Origin: Rhodobacter sp. CZR27
GTDB taxonomy: Bacteria > Pseudomonadota > Alphaproteobacteria > Rhodobacterales > Rhodobacteraceae
NCBI RefSeq assembly: GCF_002407205.1
Contig: NZ_CP023548.1
Location: 1,822,501 to 1,886,500, forward strand
Direction: 5' to 3'
DNA length: 64,000 nt
The position numbers and the translations under genes were made by a program. Below the pieces are notes generated by a model. The model ran no database searches and was not told the origin of the DNA. It saw nothing but the letters and a program-made list of their open reading frames with translations. Numbering within the stretch: position 1 is the stretch's first letter; each line of letters begins with the position of its first letter. Of the stretch, positions 18,942 through 28,344 are shown piece by piece.

Positions 18942-20194
18942 TCCGGCTCATACCAGATGCGGTAGATCGCACCCACCAGATCGTCCGAGACGAGGATCGA
19001 GCCGTCGCGCAACTGCGCCACGTCGACGGGCCGCCCGAGATACTCGCCGTTCTCGTCGATCCACCCTTCGGCAAAGGGCTTCGCCGTCGCCGTGCCATCC
19101 TCGGCCACCGTCGTCACCATGACGCGCGCGCCCACCGGCGTGGTGCGGTTCCACGAGCCATGCTGTGCCGAGAAGATCGCGCCCCGGTATTCCTCGGGGA
19201 ACATGGTCCCGGTGTAGAACATCATGCCGAGGTCGGCGGCATGGGCCTGCATCTCGACCACGGGCATCACCGTGTCGGCCGGCGGCTCCTCGTCCTTGTA
19301 TTCATTGGTGCGGACGCTGCCGCCGCCATACCACGGGAAGCCGAAGTTCTGCCCCGGCGCCGTCGCGTGGTTCAGCTCGCCCGGCGGGATGTCGTCGCCC
19401 ATGCCGTCCACCTGGTTGTCGGTGAACCAGACCTCGCCGGTCTCGGGATGGATGTCCATGCCGACCGAGTTGCGGATGCCGCGGGCGAAGACCTCGCGGC
19501 CCGTGCCGTCGGTCTTCATCCGCACGATGCCGCCGATGCCCCATTTGTCATAGACCTCGCGCTTCTCGGGCGGGGGCACGTTGAAGGGCTGACCGAGCGC
19601 GATGTAGAGCATGCCGTCCGGCCCCACGTCGCAGACCCGCGCGGTGTGGTTGTAGCTCTCCTCCGCGGGCGGGATCAGCTCGCCCTGCTTCACCAGCGTG
19701 AAGGCCGCGACATCGCCGGATTCATAGTAGAACTCGGCGGCAGGAAACAGCAGGACGCGGTTCTGCTCGGCGATGTAGAGGATGCCGTCCTTCGAGAAGC
19801 AGGGCCCGTTCGGAATGGCGAAGCTCAGCGAGGGCGCGAAGTCCTTCACCTCGTCGGCCACGCGGTCCTTGTTGCGGTCGGTGACGGCCCAGACCTTGTC
19901 CTTCCGCGTGCCCACGAAGGTCACGATGCCCTGCGGGCCCACTGCCATGTGACGGGCATCCGGCACCACCGCATATAGCCCGATACGGAAGCCGGGCGGC
20001 AGGGTGATCCGCTCGAGGGTCTTGCGGATGCTCTCGGCGAAGGGGCCGCCCTGCTCGACGAAGGTGAACTCGGTCTTTCCGGTGCTCTGGAAATTCGACA
20101 GCTTCTCCAGATTGTCCGGCACCTCGGCACCCTGCGCGTGGGCCAGTCCCGCGGACAGGGAAAGTGCCGCGATGGACGAGGTCAGTCGCTTCAT
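18938..20194 (-). CDS. Sorbosone dehydrogenase-like periplasmic PQQ-type dehydrogenase
   Basis: 418 residues with a signal peptide ending AHAQ. The sequence matches the six-bladed beta-propeller glucose/sorbosone dehydrogenase family: ITLPPGFRIGLYA near 70, GIRNSVGMDIHPETGEVWFT near 240, NFGFPWYGGGS near 275, and GWIDENGEYLGRPVDVAQL near the end. The family oxidises sugars or related polyols in the periplasm using PQQ and passes electrons to cytochrome c, here the coupled downstream gene. Proximity to iol genes makes a polyol substrate attractive, but nothing in the sequence proves it. Confidence 0.82.
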   Translation of the reverse strand: MKRLTSSIAALSLSAGLAHAQGAEVPDNLEKLSNFQSTGKTEFTFVEQGGPFAESIRKTLERITLPPGFRIGLYAVVPDARHMAVGPQGIVTFVGTRKDKVWAVTDRNKDRVADEVKDFAPSLSFAIPNGPCFSKDGILYIAEQNRVLLFPAAEFYYESGDVAAFTLVKQGELIPPAEESYNHTARVCDVGPDGMLYIALGQPFNVPPPEKREVYDKWGIGGIVRMKTDGTGREVFARGIRNSVGMDIHPETGEVWFTDNQVDGMGDDIPPGELNHATAPGQNFGFPWYGGGSVRTNEYKDEEPPADTVMPVVEMQAHAADLGMMFYTGTMFPEEYRGAIFSAQHGSWNRTTPVGARVMVTTVAEDGTATAKPFAEGWIDENGEYLGRPVDVAQLRDGSILVSDDLVGAIYRIWYEPE

Positions 20195-20471
20195 GTCTTC
20201 CTCCCGTGATGAACCGTCACATCCGGGCCGCGGCCGCCCCGCGGGCGACAGCCAGCCTGCGGTCTGTGCTGCAAGAACCGGCTACACCTCCCAATGTGGC
20301 CGCGCGGTCAGGATAGCTGACCGGTTCGACGGTCTGTCAACGGAAATTGCCCGACACCCCCGGTGCCCGGGCGCATGACCTTGGGGAAGGAAGGCGTGCC
20401 CGCGGCAGTCCCGCCACCTTCCCCCGCCTGGTGGTCTGGGCTAACAGGGGGCGTCATTTCAGGAGGTTTCC

Positions 20472-20819
20472 ATGACCGAGATCACCCGCATCGAGAGCGG
20501 CCCGCGCATGAGCCAGGCCGTCAGCGCGAACGGCATCGTCTGGCTGGCCGGCCAGGTCGGCAAGCCCGGCGACAGCGTGGCCGACCAGACCCGCACCTGC
20601 CTTGCCGAGGTCGACCGGCTTCTCGCACTGGCCGGCACCGACAAGACGCGGATCGTCTCGGCGCAGATCTGGCTGGCCGACATCGCCGACTTCGCCGAGA
20701 TGAACTCGGTCTGGGATCAATGGGTGCCCGCCGGCCATACCCCGGCCCGGGCCACCGGCGAGGCGAAGCTCGCAGCACCCGACTACCGGGTGGAAGTCAT
20801 CGTCACCGCGGTGATCTGA
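20472..20819 (+). CDS. RidA/YjgF/TdcF-family protein
   Basis: 115 residues with the RidA fold signatures GIVWLAGQVG near residue 22, a central LAEVDRLLALAG helix and the C-terminal ARATGEAKLAAPDYRVEVIV. The conserved Arg is present in ARATGEA. Archetypal RidA deaminates reactive enamines/imines from PLP enzymes; this short YoaB-like branch may have another substrate. The start has TCAGGAGGTTTCC upstream. Transcribed away from the sorbosone dehydrogenase gene. Confidence 0.88.
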   Translation: MTEITRIESGPRMSQAVSANGIVWLAGQVGKPGDSVADQTRTCLAEVDRLLALAGTDKTRIVSAQIWLADIADFAEMNSVWDQWVPAGHTPARATGEAKLAAPDYRVEVIVTAVI

Positions 20820-20975
20820 TGCGACGGGCGGCGGCCCTCCTGCGACCGGAAGCCGCCGCCCGCCAGTCCGAGCCGCCCCGGCGGAGCGGCGAACCCTGAA
20901 CCCGCCGGATCGGCGCGCGGCGGGGCCGATGCTCCCGCAGCGCCCGAGGGGAACGTGGCGTGCGCGTCGCCGCCG

Positions 20976-22577
20976 TCAGCGGCCGAGATAGGCGAGCAGC
21001 TGCCGCGTCGAGCCGTCCTTTTCCGCGGCGGCCGCCCGGCCCTCCAGCATCGGCTGCAGCGCCAGCGCCAGTTCCTTGCCAAGCTCCACGCCCCACTGGT
21101 CGTAGGAGTTGATGCCAAGGATCACGCCTTCCACGAACACCCGATGCTCGTAGAGCGCGATGATCTGGCCCAGCACCGCAGGCGTCAGCTTCGGATAGGC
21201 CAGCGTGGTCGAGGGGCGGTTGCCGGGGAAGACCCGGTGCCGCGCCTGCCGCTCCAGCTCGCTGCCCGTCAGGCCCTTCCGAGCCATGATCGCCCGCGCC
21301 TCGTCAAGGCTGCGGCCGCGCAGCAGCGCCTCGGACTGGGCGAGGCAGTTGGCGACCAGCAGAAGGTGCTGGTGCGCAAGGTCGGGCTCGTGCCCCTCGC
21401 GGGCGACGAGGAATTCGCAGGGCACGATCCGGGTGCCCTGATGGATCAGCTGGTAGAAGGCGTGCTGGCCGTTCGTCCCCGGCTCGCCCCAGACCACCGG
21501 TCCGGAATGCAGCGCCAGATCGTGCCCATCCATCGCGACCCGCTTGCCGTTCGATTCCATCTCGAGCTGCTGGAGATAGGCCGGCAGCCGCGCAAGCCGC
21601 TGGTCATAGGGCAGGACGGCCCGGGTCGCATGGCCGCAGACCTGATTGTGCCAGATGCCGACGAGCGCGAGCATCACCGGCAGGTTCTCGCGGAACGGCG
21701 CCTCGCGGAAGTGGCGGTCCATCGCCGCCCCACCGGCAAGGAACTCGTCGAAGGCCTCCGGGCCGATGGCGATCATCAGCGAGAGCCCGATCGGCCCCCA
21801 CATCGAATAGCGCCCGCCCACCCAGTCCTCGAAGCCGAAGACGCGCGACGCGTCGATGCCGAAGGCCGCGGTCTTGTCGGCTGCGGTTGAGACGGCGGCG
21901 AACTGCTCGGCGGGGGTCGCGACCTTCGCGGCCATCCAGCGCCGGACGGTTTCGGCGTTGGTCATGGTCTCGATGGTCGTGAAGGTCTTCGAGGCGACGA
22001 TCACCAGCGTGGTCGCGGGGTCGAGGCCCCGCAGGATATCCGCGGCATGGGCCCCATCCACGTTCGAGACGAAATGGCATCGCGGCCCGTCGGCATAGGG
22101 CGCGAGCGCCAGACAGGCCATCGCCGGCCCGAGGTCCGAGCCGCCGATGCCGATGTTCACCACATCGGTGATCGCGCCGCCCTGCCCCGTGAACCGCCCC
22201 TCGCGCACGTCGCGGGCGAAGGCCTGCATCCGGGCATGGGTCTCGCGCAGCGCGGGCGTGACATCGGTGCCGTCCACGAAGACGGGCGTGTCCATGTTGC
22301 GCAAGGCAGTATGCAGCACCGCCCTGCCCTCGGTCTCGTTGATCTTCCGGCCGGCGAACATCGCGTCGCGCTTCTCGGCCACGCCCGCGGCACCGGCCAG
22401 ATCGACCAGCAGGTCGCGCGCCGTGTGGTCGATGTTGGTCTTCGACCAGTCGAAGAGCATGTCGCCGAAGCGCGTCGAGAAGGCCTCGGCCCGCCGCGGG
22501 TCCGCGAACAAATCGAGGATCGCGCGGTGGTCGACCGCCTGCTGATGCGCCTTCAGCGCCTGCCAGATCTGCTTCAT
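20976..22577 (-). CDS. pgi: Glucose-6-phosphate isomerase
   Basis: 533 residues. Interconverts glucose-6-phosphate and fructose-6-phosphate in the cytoplasm. Seen are GIGGSDLGP near 145, the phosphate loop [15 protein letters not shown] near 198, [18 protein letters not shown] near 260 and the C-terminal signature [14 protein letters not shown] with the catalytic Lys. It is the third gene of zwf-pgl-pgi, 13 nt after pgl. The start ATG at 22577 is chosen because the alternative upstream start would overlap pgl. Confidence 0.95.
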   Translation of the reverse strand: MKQIWQALKAHQQAVDHRAILDLFADPRRAEAFSTRFGDMLFDWSKTNIDHTARDLLVDLAGAAGVAEKRDAMFAGRKINETEGRAVLHTALRNMDTPVFVDGTDVTPALRETHARMQAFARDVREGRFTGQGGAITDVVNIGIGGSDLGPAMACLALAPYADGPRCHFVSNVDGAHAADILRGLDPATTLVIVASKTFTTIETMTNAETVRRWMAAKVATPAEQFAAVSTAADKTAAFGIDASRVFGFEDWVGGRYSMWGPIGLSLMIAIGPEAFDEFLAGGAAMDRHFREAPFRENLPVMLALVGIWHNQVCGHATRAVLPYDQRLARLPAYLQQLEMESNGKRVAMDGHDLALHSGPVVWGEPGTNGQHAFYQLIHQGTRIVPCEFLVAREGHEPDLAHQHLLLVANCLAQSEALLRGRSLDEARAIMARKGLTGSELERQARHRVFPGNRPSTTLAYPKLTPAVLGQIIALYEHRVFVEGVILGINSYDQWGVELGKELALALQPMLEGRAAAAEKDGSTRQLLAYLGR

Positions 22578-22590
22578 TCCGTTCCGTCCA

Positions 22591-23262
22591 CTATTCCGCC
22601 CAGTGCACCGTCGCATTCGCGAGCAAAGCCTTGATCGGGGCTTCCTTCGGCGTCAACCCCTGCGCCCGCTCCAGCGCGGCACGCTTTGCCGCGCCCACGA
22701 TCAGCACATGGATCGCCAGCGCCCCCTTCAGCGCCGGCGCCGTCAGCGTGATGCGCGGCTCGCCCGCGGCCTCCGCCCGCAGCGCCATCAGAAGCGGCGC
22801 GTTGTCCGACAGCGACTCCTCCAGCCGGTCCGCCCCGGGAAAGAGCGAGGCCGTATGCATGTCGTCGCCCATGCCCAGCAGCAGCACCGAGATCGGCAGA
22901 TGCGGCCGGATCGCCTCGGCCAGCCCCTCGAGCGCCTCTTCCGGCGTCTCGGTATCGGCGCGCAGCGGCAGATAGTTCGCCGCCGCCGCCGGCCCGGTCA
23001 GCAGCCGCTCGCGCAGCAGGCGCGTGTTCGAGCGCGGGCTGGTCTCGGGCACCCAACGCTCGTCGTTCAGGAACACCGTGACCTTCGACCAGTCGATATC
23101 CACCCCCGAGAGCGTGTCGAACATCGGCCCCGGCGTGGTGCCGCCGGGCACGCAGAGGCTGGCGTGATCCTCGCGGCGCAGGAAATCGGCCAGTTCCCCG
23201 GCGATCGTGTTGGCCAGCGAGAGCATCAGGAACTCGCGGTCAGGGTATTCGACGAATTTCAT
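22591..23262 (-). CDS. pgl: 6-phosphogluconolactonase
   Basis: 223 residues, the NagB-like DevB/Pgl type. Hydrolyses 6-phosphogluconolactone made by Zwf. Motifs [15 protein letters not shown] near 42, [17 protein letters not shown] near 65-80 and [16 protein letters not shown] near 130 are diagnostic. Sits between zwf and pgi on the minus strand. Confidence 0.94.
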   Translation of the reverse strand: MKFVEYPDREFLMLSLANTIAGELADFLRREDHASLCVPGGTTPGPMFDTLSGVDIDWSKVTVFLNDERWVPETSPRSNTRLLRERLLTGPAAAANYLPLRADTETPEEALEGLAEAIRPHLPISVLLLGMGDDMHTASLFPGADRLEESLSDNAPLLMALRAEAAGEPRITLTAPALKGALAIHVLIVGAAKRAALERAQGLTPKEAPIKALLANATVHWAE

Positions 23263-23310
23263 GTAAGGTCTCCTCGCGTGACAGGTCGCGCGCCGGCGCG
23301 GCAGCCGCCC

Positions 23311-24762
23311 TTACCGGATCTCGCGCCAGCGCCGCCCGTCGCGGTGCATCAGCATCAGCGCATCCTCGGGCCCCGAGGTTCCCGGCTCGTAGGTGCAGGG
23401 CCGGTCGCCGCGCCGCTCCCACGAGGCGATGATCGGATCGACCCAGGCCCAGGCAGCCTCGACCTCGTCGCCGCGCATGAACAGCGTCTGGTTGCCGCGG
23501 ATCACGTCCATGATCAGCCGCTCGTAGGCGTCGGGTATGTCCTCGCCGTTCTCGCCCAGGGCCTCGGCGAAGGACATGTCGAGCGGCACCTGCGTCAGCC
23601 GCATCCCGCCCGGCCCCGGCTCCTTGATCATCACCTTGAGGTTGATCCCCTCGTTCGGCTGCAGCCGGATCACCAGCACGTTCTCGCGCCAGTCCTCGGC
23701 ATCGTCGAAGATCGAATGTGGCGGCTCGCGGAAGGTGATGGCGATCTCGGAGGTCCGCGCGCGCAGCCGCTTGCCGGTGCGCAGGTAGAAGGGCGTGCCC
23801 TTCCAGCGCCAGTTCGAGATATGCACCTTCATGGCGATGTAGCTTTCGGTGCGGCTCTGCGGATTTCCCGAATGGCTGAGATAGCCCTCCTGCCCGCTCC
23901 CGGCGAGGTATTGCCCCCGCACGATGTCCTCGGGCGGCACCGGGTCGAGCGCGCGGATCACCTTCAGCTTCTCGTCGCGCACGGCGTTGGGGTCGAAGTG
24001 ATAGGGCGGCTCCATCGCGATCAGGCAGAGCAGCTGCATCATGTGGTTCTGCACCATGTCCCGCATCGCGCCCGAGGTATCGTAATAGGCGCCGCGGCCG
24101 CCCACGCCCACCGTCTCGGCCACGGTGATCTGCACATGGTCGATGTATTGCGCCTTCCACAGCGGCTCGAACAGGATGTTGGCGAAGCGCACCGCCATCA
24201 GGTTCTGCACCGTCTCCTTACCAAGGTAATGGTCGATCCGGTAGATCTGCTCTTCCGAGAAATGCTGGGCCAGCACCGCATTGAGGGCCCGGGCCGAGGC
24301 GAGGTCGCGCCCGAAGGGCTTCTCGACCACGATGCGGCTCTGCGATCCCGCGATGTCGTGCTCGTGCAGGCGCTCGGCCAGCGCGCCGAACAGCGACGGC
24401 GCGACCGAGAAGTAGAAGGCGCGCACGACGTCCGGGCGCATCATCTCCTTCAGTTGCGCCCAGCCCGAGGTGCCGGTGGCGTCGATGGCGACATAGAGGA
24501 TCCGCTCGAGGAAGGCGGCGATCACCGCCTCGTCGCGACGGGCCGCGGGGACGAACTCCTCCAGCGCGGCGCGGACCTGACCGCGGAAGGTCTCGGCGTC
24601 CATCTCGGAACGCGCGGCGGCGATGATGCGGCTTTCCGGCGGCATCTGCCCGCCGAGGAAGCGCCGGTAGAGCCCCGGCAGGATCTTCCGCCGCGCGAGG
24701 TCGCCGGTGCCGCCGAAGATGACCAGATCGAAGGTGTCCACCGGGATGACTCGCGAAACCAT
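23311..24762 (-). CDS. zwf: Glucose-6-phosphate 1-dehydrogenase
   Basis: 483 residues. Oxidises glucose-6-phosphate with NADP+ as entry to the Entner-Doudoroff and pentose phosphate routes. The NADP motif FGGTGDLARRKI lies near residue 15, VVEKPFGRD near 145 and the active-site signature RIDHYLGKE near 172 (catalytic His/Lys). The ATG at 24762 is preferred over one 15 nt upstream because GGAGAGAG then has proper spacing. First gene of the zwf-pgl-pgi unit, with a palindromic operator 18 nt upstream. Confidence 0.96.
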   Translation of the reverse strand: MVSRVIPVDTFDLVIFGGTGDLARRKILPGLYRRFLGGQMPPESRIIAAARSEMDAETFRGQVRAALEEFVPAARRDEAVIAAFLERILYVAIDATGTSGWAQLKEMMRPDVVRAFYFSVAPSLFGALAERLHEHDIAGSQSRIVVEKPFGRDLASARALNAVLAQHFSEEQIYRIDHYLGKETVQNLMAVRFANILFEPLWKAQYIDHVQITVAETVGVGGRGAYYDTSGAMRDMVQNHMMQLLCLIAMEPPYHFDPNAVRDEKLKVIRALDPVPPEDIVRGQYLAGSGQEGYLSHSGNPQSRTESYIAMKVHISNWRWKGTPFYLRTGKRLRARTSEIAITFREPPHSIFDDAEDWRENVLVIRLQPNEGINLKVMIKEPGPGGMRLTQVPLDMSFAEALGENGEDIPDAYERLIMDVIRGNQTLFMRGDEVEAAWAWVDPIIASWERRGDRPCTYEPGTSGPEDALMLMHRDGRRWREIR

Positions 24763-24779
24763 GGGCTCTCTCCGCATCT

Positions 24780-24791
24780 GTTAGCGCTAAC
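24780..24791. promoter_or_regulatory. Palindromic operator upstream of zwf (LacI/CceR-like)
   Basis: A perfect 12-bp palindrome GTTAGCGCTAAC whose near edge is 18 bp before the zwf start codon. It has the form of a LacI-family operator with a central CG. In Rhodobacter sphaeroides the LacI-type regulator CceR is known to control zwf and Entner-Doudoroff genes, so a CceR site is the best guess. Confidence 0.7.
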
Positions 24792-25073
24792 GGGCCTTCT
24801 TCTAGCGGCAGACGGAGGCCAAGTCCAGCGCCGGCCGACCGGCCCCCGACCCCGGAGGCAAGGCATGGTATTCACGGTTCTGCCCCGAGCGCGACAAAAA
24901 AGGTTCGCTCCGCTTCCCGGAAGCGGCCACCTGCCACCGGATGCAGCATCGATCCTTGCCAAGGCGATGCCCTGCGAGAGAGCGCAAGCCCTCGGACGCC
25001 ACACAACGGAATACCGGAGCGATCAGGCAGCTTTGGCGCCAGCCCGGAGCCGGAGAATTTTGAGGAAGTGCTC
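24792..25073. other. Spacer between zwf and tRNA-Cys
   Basis: With the leader before it, about 310 bp without a gene. It must hold the zwf promoter. No other conserved element or credible short gene is visible. Confidence 0.5.
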
Positions 25074-25147
25074 TGGAGGCGGGTACCGGAATCGAACCGG
25101 TCTTCACGGATTTGCAATCCGCTGCGTAACCTCTCCGCCAACCCGCC
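25074..25147 (-). tRNA. tRNA-Cys (anticodon GCA)
   Basis: On the minus strand the acceptor GGCGGGT pairs with ACCCGCC, the anticodon arm is GCGGATTGCAAATCCGT, the T-arm is CCGGTTCGATTCCGG and a 3' CCA is encoded. Confidence 0.96.
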
Positions 25148-25285
25148 GAGAGCGCGTTTCGTCTAGTGGCTGCGGCAGCCCGCGTCAAGGCACTTCGCGA
25201 TGCCTTCGTGCTTGCGCGCGGCGACGAGACCGCTATAAGGCCCCATCCTTCCGCACTCATGCGAACCGGCGCAGACTCTCGTGGA

Positions 25286-25308
25286 CGGACCGCGGAAGGA
25301 TCGGTCCG
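25286..25308 (+). promoter_or_regulatory. Candidate leader hairpin of the rpsF operon
   Basis: CGGACCG / CGGTCCG form a perfect 7-bp stem with a 9-nt purine-rich loop, 36 nt before the rpsF start. S6:S18 complexes repress their own mRNA through a leader structure in many bacteria, so this is a candidate for that role, though I cannot match it to the published S6:S18 motif in detail. Confidence 0.35.
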
Positions 25309-25343
25309 ACCTATGAAATGCGCCCGACAGAACTGGAGACCGC

Positions 25344-25751
25344 ATGCCGCTTTACGAGCATGTCTTCATCGCGCGTCAGGACCTGTCCAACGCGCAGGCC
25401 GAAGGGCTCATCGAACACTTCTCGACCGTCCTCGCGGACAACGGCGGCAAGGTCGTCGATCGCGAGTACTGGGGCGTCAAGACGATGGCCTACAAGATCA
25501 ACAAGAACCGCAAGGGTCACTATGCCTTCCTGAAGTCGGACGCGCCCTCGGCCGCCGTGCAGGAAATGGAGCGCCTGATGCGGCTGCATGACGACGTGAT
25601 GCGCGTCCTGACCATCAAGGTCGACAAGCACCCCGAAGGCCCCTCGATCCAGATGCAGAAGCGCGACGAGCGTGAGCGCGGCGACCGGGGCGACCGTCCC
25701 GACCGTGGCGACCGCGGCGATCGCGGCGACCGCGGCGGCTTCCGTCGCTGA
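25344..25751 (+). CDS. rpsF: 30S ribosomal protein bS6
   Basis: 135 residues: a normal S6 core (MPLYEHVFIARQDLSN, YWGVKTMAYKINKNRKGHY, MERLMRLHDDVMRVLTIKV) binding 16S rRNA with bS18, plus a C-terminal tail from about residue 107 made of ERGDRGDRPDRGDRGDRG-type repeats. The tail is encoded by repeated CGACCG/GGCGAC units and is longer than in many bacteria. First gene of rpsF-rpsR-rplI. Confidence 0.97.
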   Translation: MPLYEHVFIARQDLSNAQAEGLIEHFSTVLADNGGKVVDREYWGVKTMAYKINKNRKGHYAFLKSDAPSAAVQEMERLMRLHDDVMRVLTIKVDKHPEGPSIQMQKRDERERGDRGDRPDRGDRGDRGDRGGFRR

Positions 25752-25771
25752 TCGAGTAGAGGAGACATCCC

Positions 25772-25999
25772 ATGGCCAACAAACCCTTCTTCCGTCGCCG
25801 CAAGGTTTGCCCGTTCTCGGGCGACAATGCCCCCGCGATCGACTACAAGGACACCCGTCTGCTCCAGCGCTACATCTCTGAGCGCGGCAAGATCGTCCCG
25901 TCGCGCATCACCGCCGTCTCGGCCAAGAAGCAGCGTGAACTCGCCGCCGCCATCAAGCGCGCCCGGTTCCTCGCCCTGCTCCCCTACGCCGTGAAGTGA
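25772..25999 (+). CDS. rpsR: 30S ribosomal protein bS18
   Basis: 75 residues, with [21 protein letters not shown] and [19 protein letters not shown] typical of bS18, which pairs with bS6 on the platform of the small subunit. A single Cys is kept in KVCPF. An AGAGGAGA site precedes the ATG. Confidence 0.97.
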   Translation: MANKPFFRRRKVCPFSGDNAPAIDYKDTRLLQRYISERGKIVPSRITAVSAKKQRELAAAIKRARFLALLPYAVK

Positions 26000-26011
26000 G
26001 GAGCTGATCCC

Positions 26012-26581
26012 ATGCAAGTCATCCTTCTCCAGCGCGTGGCCAAGCTCGGCCAGATGGGCGAGGTCGTGAACGTCAAGGACGGTTACGCCCGCAACTACCT
26101 GCTGCCGCAGGGCAAGGCGCTGCGCGCCAACGATTCGAACATCAAGTCGTTCGAGGCCCGCAAGGCCCAGCTCGAGGCGCAGAACCTCGAGACGAAGAAA
26201 GAGGCCGCCGCCGTCGCCGAGAAGCTCGACGGCCAGAGCTTCGTAGTGATCCGCTCGGCGTCGGACGCCGGCGCGCTCTACGGCTCGGTCACCACGCGCG
26301 ACGCCGCCGACGCGGCCACCGCCGCGGGCTTCACCGTTGGCCGCGGCCAGGTCATCCTTGATCGTCCGATCAAGGAACTGGGCCTGCACACCGTCACCGT
26401 GACGCTGCACCCGGAAGTCGCGGTGAAGATCACGCTGAACGTCGCCCGTTCGCCGGAAGAGGCCGAACTTCAGGCCTCGGGCAAGTCGATCCAGGAACTC
26501 GCGGCCGAGGCGGAAGCCGCCGCGGATTTCGAGATCGCGGAACTGTTCGACGAGATCGGCGCCGCCTCGCAGGAAGAGTAA
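26012..26581 (+). CDS. rplI: 50S ribosomal protein bL9
   Basis: 189 residues. The N-terminal rRNA-binding domain has [20 protein letters not shown] and [12 protein letters not shown]; a central helix links to the C-terminal domain ([14 protein letters not shown]). The acidic, Ala/Glu-rich extension after residue 150 makes it longer than the E. coli protein (149) but is common in alphaproteobacteria. Last gene of the operon. Confidence 0.97.
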   Translation: MQVILLQRVAKLGQMGEVVNVKDGYARNYLLPQGKALRANDSNIKSFEARKAQLEAQNLETKKEAAAVAEKLDGQSFVVIRSASDAGALYGSVTTRDAADAATAAGFTVGRGQVILDRPIKELGLHTVTVTLHPEVAVKITLNVARSPEEAELQASGKSIQELAAEAEAAADFEIAELFDEIGAASQEE

Positions 26582-26603
26582 TCTTCCCCGACCGCCTTCT
26601 GAA

Positions 26604-26634
26604 ACCGCGCCGGATCTCCGGCGCGGTTTTTTTT
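26604..26634 (+). terminator. Rho-independent terminator of rpsF-rpsR-rplI
   Basis: A perfect stem CCGCGCCGG / CCGGCGCGG with a 4-nt loop is followed by eight T residues, 22 nt after the rplI stop. Confidence 0.95.
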
Positions 26635-26650
26635 CATGAGCGGCACGTTC

Positions 26651-26842
26651 GGGACACTGACGATCGAATGTGCTCCGGCGGGGCCTGCACGTCCCGACGG
26701 CACGATGCCGGTCGAACGTGCCCCGGTTGGGCCTGCACGCCGCGACGGGACACTGACAGTCGGACGTGCCCCGGGCTGGACCAGAACGTCCCAACGGCAT
26801 CCGACAGTCGCGCGTGCCCCGGCCGGGCCTTCTCGTCCCGAT
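26651..26842. repeat. Four tandem copies of a 48-bp repeat between rplI and tig
   Basis: Units run 26651-26698, 26699-26746, 26747-26795 and 26796-26842 (48, 48, 49, 47 bp). The shared core is GTCGAACGTGCCCCGG-like, then GGGCCTGCACGTCCCGACGG-like. Copies are diverged but collinear. There are no spacers, so it is not a CRISPR. It lies between the convergent rplI and tig terminators, outside both genes. Confidence 0.88.
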
Positions 26843-26852
26843 GGCACAATGC

Positions 26853-26877
26853 AAAGGGCCGCCCCGAGGGCGGCCCT
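26853..26877 (-). terminator. Terminator of tig
   Basis: On the minus strand GGGCCGCCC / GGGCGGCCC with a 4-nt loop is followed by TTT. It is 24 nt beyond the tig stop; a second short palindrome ATTCGCGAAGCGCGAAT lies between. Confidence 0.7.
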
Positions 26878-26900
26878 GTCATTCGCGAAGCGCGAATGGA

Positions 26901-28235
26901 TCACATCTCGTCGAGGGCCTCGATCGCCTTCTCGAGATCGGCCTTGCCGACTTCCTTTTCCGTCACAGTCGCGCCGGACAGGATGAGGTCCACGACCTTG
27001 TCCTCGAAGATCGGCGCGCGCAGCTGCTGCTGGATCTGCGGGTTCTTCTGCACGAACTCGAAATAGGCGCGTTCCTGCCCCGGATACTGACGGGCCTGGG
27101 CGAGCACCGCCTGGGTCATCTCGGCATCGGTCACCGTCACCTCGGCCTTGCGGCCGATCTCGGCCAGCAGCAGGCCCAGCCGCACGCGGCGGGCGGCGAG
27201 CGCCTTGTGCTCGTCGGTCGGCTCGATATGGCCGTGGTTGTGGCCGTGCTCCTCGGGGTGCTCCTCGTGCCAGAGCTGGTGCGCGATCTGCGCCGTCTCG
27301 GCCTCGAGCAGCTTGGAGGGCAGCTCGAAGCTCACGCGTGCGTCCAGCGCATCGAGCAGCGCGCGCTTCAGCACGGCGCGGGCGGCGCCCTTGTATTCCG
27401 CTTCCAGCCGCTCGGCGATCTGGGCCTTCAGCCCGGCCAGATCCTCGGCGCCGAATTTCTTCGCCAGCTCGTCATCGATCTCGGCCGGTTTCGGCGCCTT
27501 CACCGCCTTCACCGTGCAGGCGAACTCGGCATCCTTGCCGGCAAGGTGCTTGGCGCCGTATTCCGCCGGGAAGGCGACCTTGACCACCACTTCCTCGTCG
27601 ACCTTGGCGCCGACCAGCTGCTCCTCGAAGCCCGGGATGAACGAGCCCGAGCCCAGGACAAGCGGATAATCCTCGGCCGAGCCGCCCTCGAACAGCTCGC
27701 CATCGACCGAGCCCTTGAAGTCGATCACGACCTGATCGCCTTCCTTGGCCTTCGAGCCCTTGCGGCGGTCCTCGAAGTTCTTCGACGACTCGGCGAGGTT
27801 CTTCAGCGCCTCGTCGATGGCGGCCTCGTCGGCCTTGACCACCAGACGCTCCAGCGTGATCGAGGCGGTGTCGACCTCCGGGATCTCCGGCAGGGCCTCG
27901 TAGCTCATCTCGACGACGACGTCGTTGCCTTCCTTCCAGGTCTCGCCATCGAGCATCCGGACTTCCGGCTGCATCGCCGGGCGGTCGCCCGAGGTCTCGA
28001 GATGGTTGCGCATGGCGCCGTCGATGGCGTCCTGCATCGCGTCGCCGAGCAGCCGCGCGCCGAACTGCTTGCGCAGCATCGGCAGCGGAACCTTGCCCTT
28101 GCGGAAGCCCTTCATCTCGATGTCGGGCTGCGCCTCGACCAGCTTTTCCTGGACCTTAGCGTCCAGTTCGGCAGCGGTCACCGTGATGGTGTACGCGCGC
28201 TTCAGACCTTCCTTCAGGGTCTCGGTGACCTGCAT
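26901..28235 (-). CDS. tig: Trigger factor
   Basis: 444 residues, a ribosome-bound chaperone with peptidyl-prolyl isomerase activity. The N-terminal ribosome-binding domain carries [17 protein letters not shown] near residue 43 (the signature loop), the central FKBP-like domain has [20 protein letters not shown] near 160, and the long helical C-terminal domain includes a His-rich stretch [13 protein letters not shown] near residue 330. The start ATG at 28235 matches the conserved [13 protein letters not shown]; longer frames cross the tRNA-Leu gene and are not real. Confidence 0.96.
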   Translation of the reverse strand: MQVTETLKEGLKRAYTITVTAAELDAKVQEKLVEAQPDIEMKGFRKGKVPLPMLRKQFGARLLGDAMQDAIDGAMRNHLETSGDRPAMQPEVRMLDGETWKEGNDVVVEMSYEALPEIPEVDTASITLERLVVKADEAAIDEALKNLAESSKNFEDRRKGSKAKEGDQVVIDFKGSVDGELFEGGSAEDYPLVLGSGSFIPGFEEQLVGAKVDEEVVVKVAFPAEYGAKHLAGKDAEFACTVKAVKAPKPAEIDDELAKKFGAEDLAGLKAQIAERLEAEYKGAARAVLKRALLDALDARVSFELPSKLLEAETAQIAHQLWHEEHPEEHGHNHGHIEPTDEHKALAARRVRLGLLLAEIGRKAEVTVTDAEMTQAVLAQARQYPGQERAYFEFVQKNPQIQQQLRAPIFEDKVVDLILSGATVTEKEVGKADLEKAIEALDEM

Positions 28236-28258
28236 CTTTTCCCGTCCTTCTGTTCCTC

Positions 28259-28344
28259 TGGTGCGGGTGAAGGGACTTGAACCCCCACGCCTTGCGGCGC
28301 CAGAACCTAAATCTGGTGCGTCTGCCAGTTCCGCCACACCCGCC
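28259..28344 (-). tRNA. tRNA-Leu (anticodon TAG)
   Basis: An 86-nt class II tRNA on the minus strand: acceptor GGCGGGT/ACCCGC, anticodon arm CCAGATTTAGGTTCTGG, a long variable arm CGCCGCAAGGCG, T-arm GGGGGTTCAAGTCCC and encoded CCA. It lies just upstream of tig in the same orientation. Confidence 0.96.

Noticed and set aside
26651-26842. CRISPR array
   Set aside because: The repeats are contiguous, with no unique spacers and no cas genes in the window.
26634-26904. Open frames on both strands through the 48-bp repeats with a repeated 16-residue peptide
   Set aside because: The frames stay open because the unit length is a multiple of three; no ribosome site, and the frames exist on both strands.
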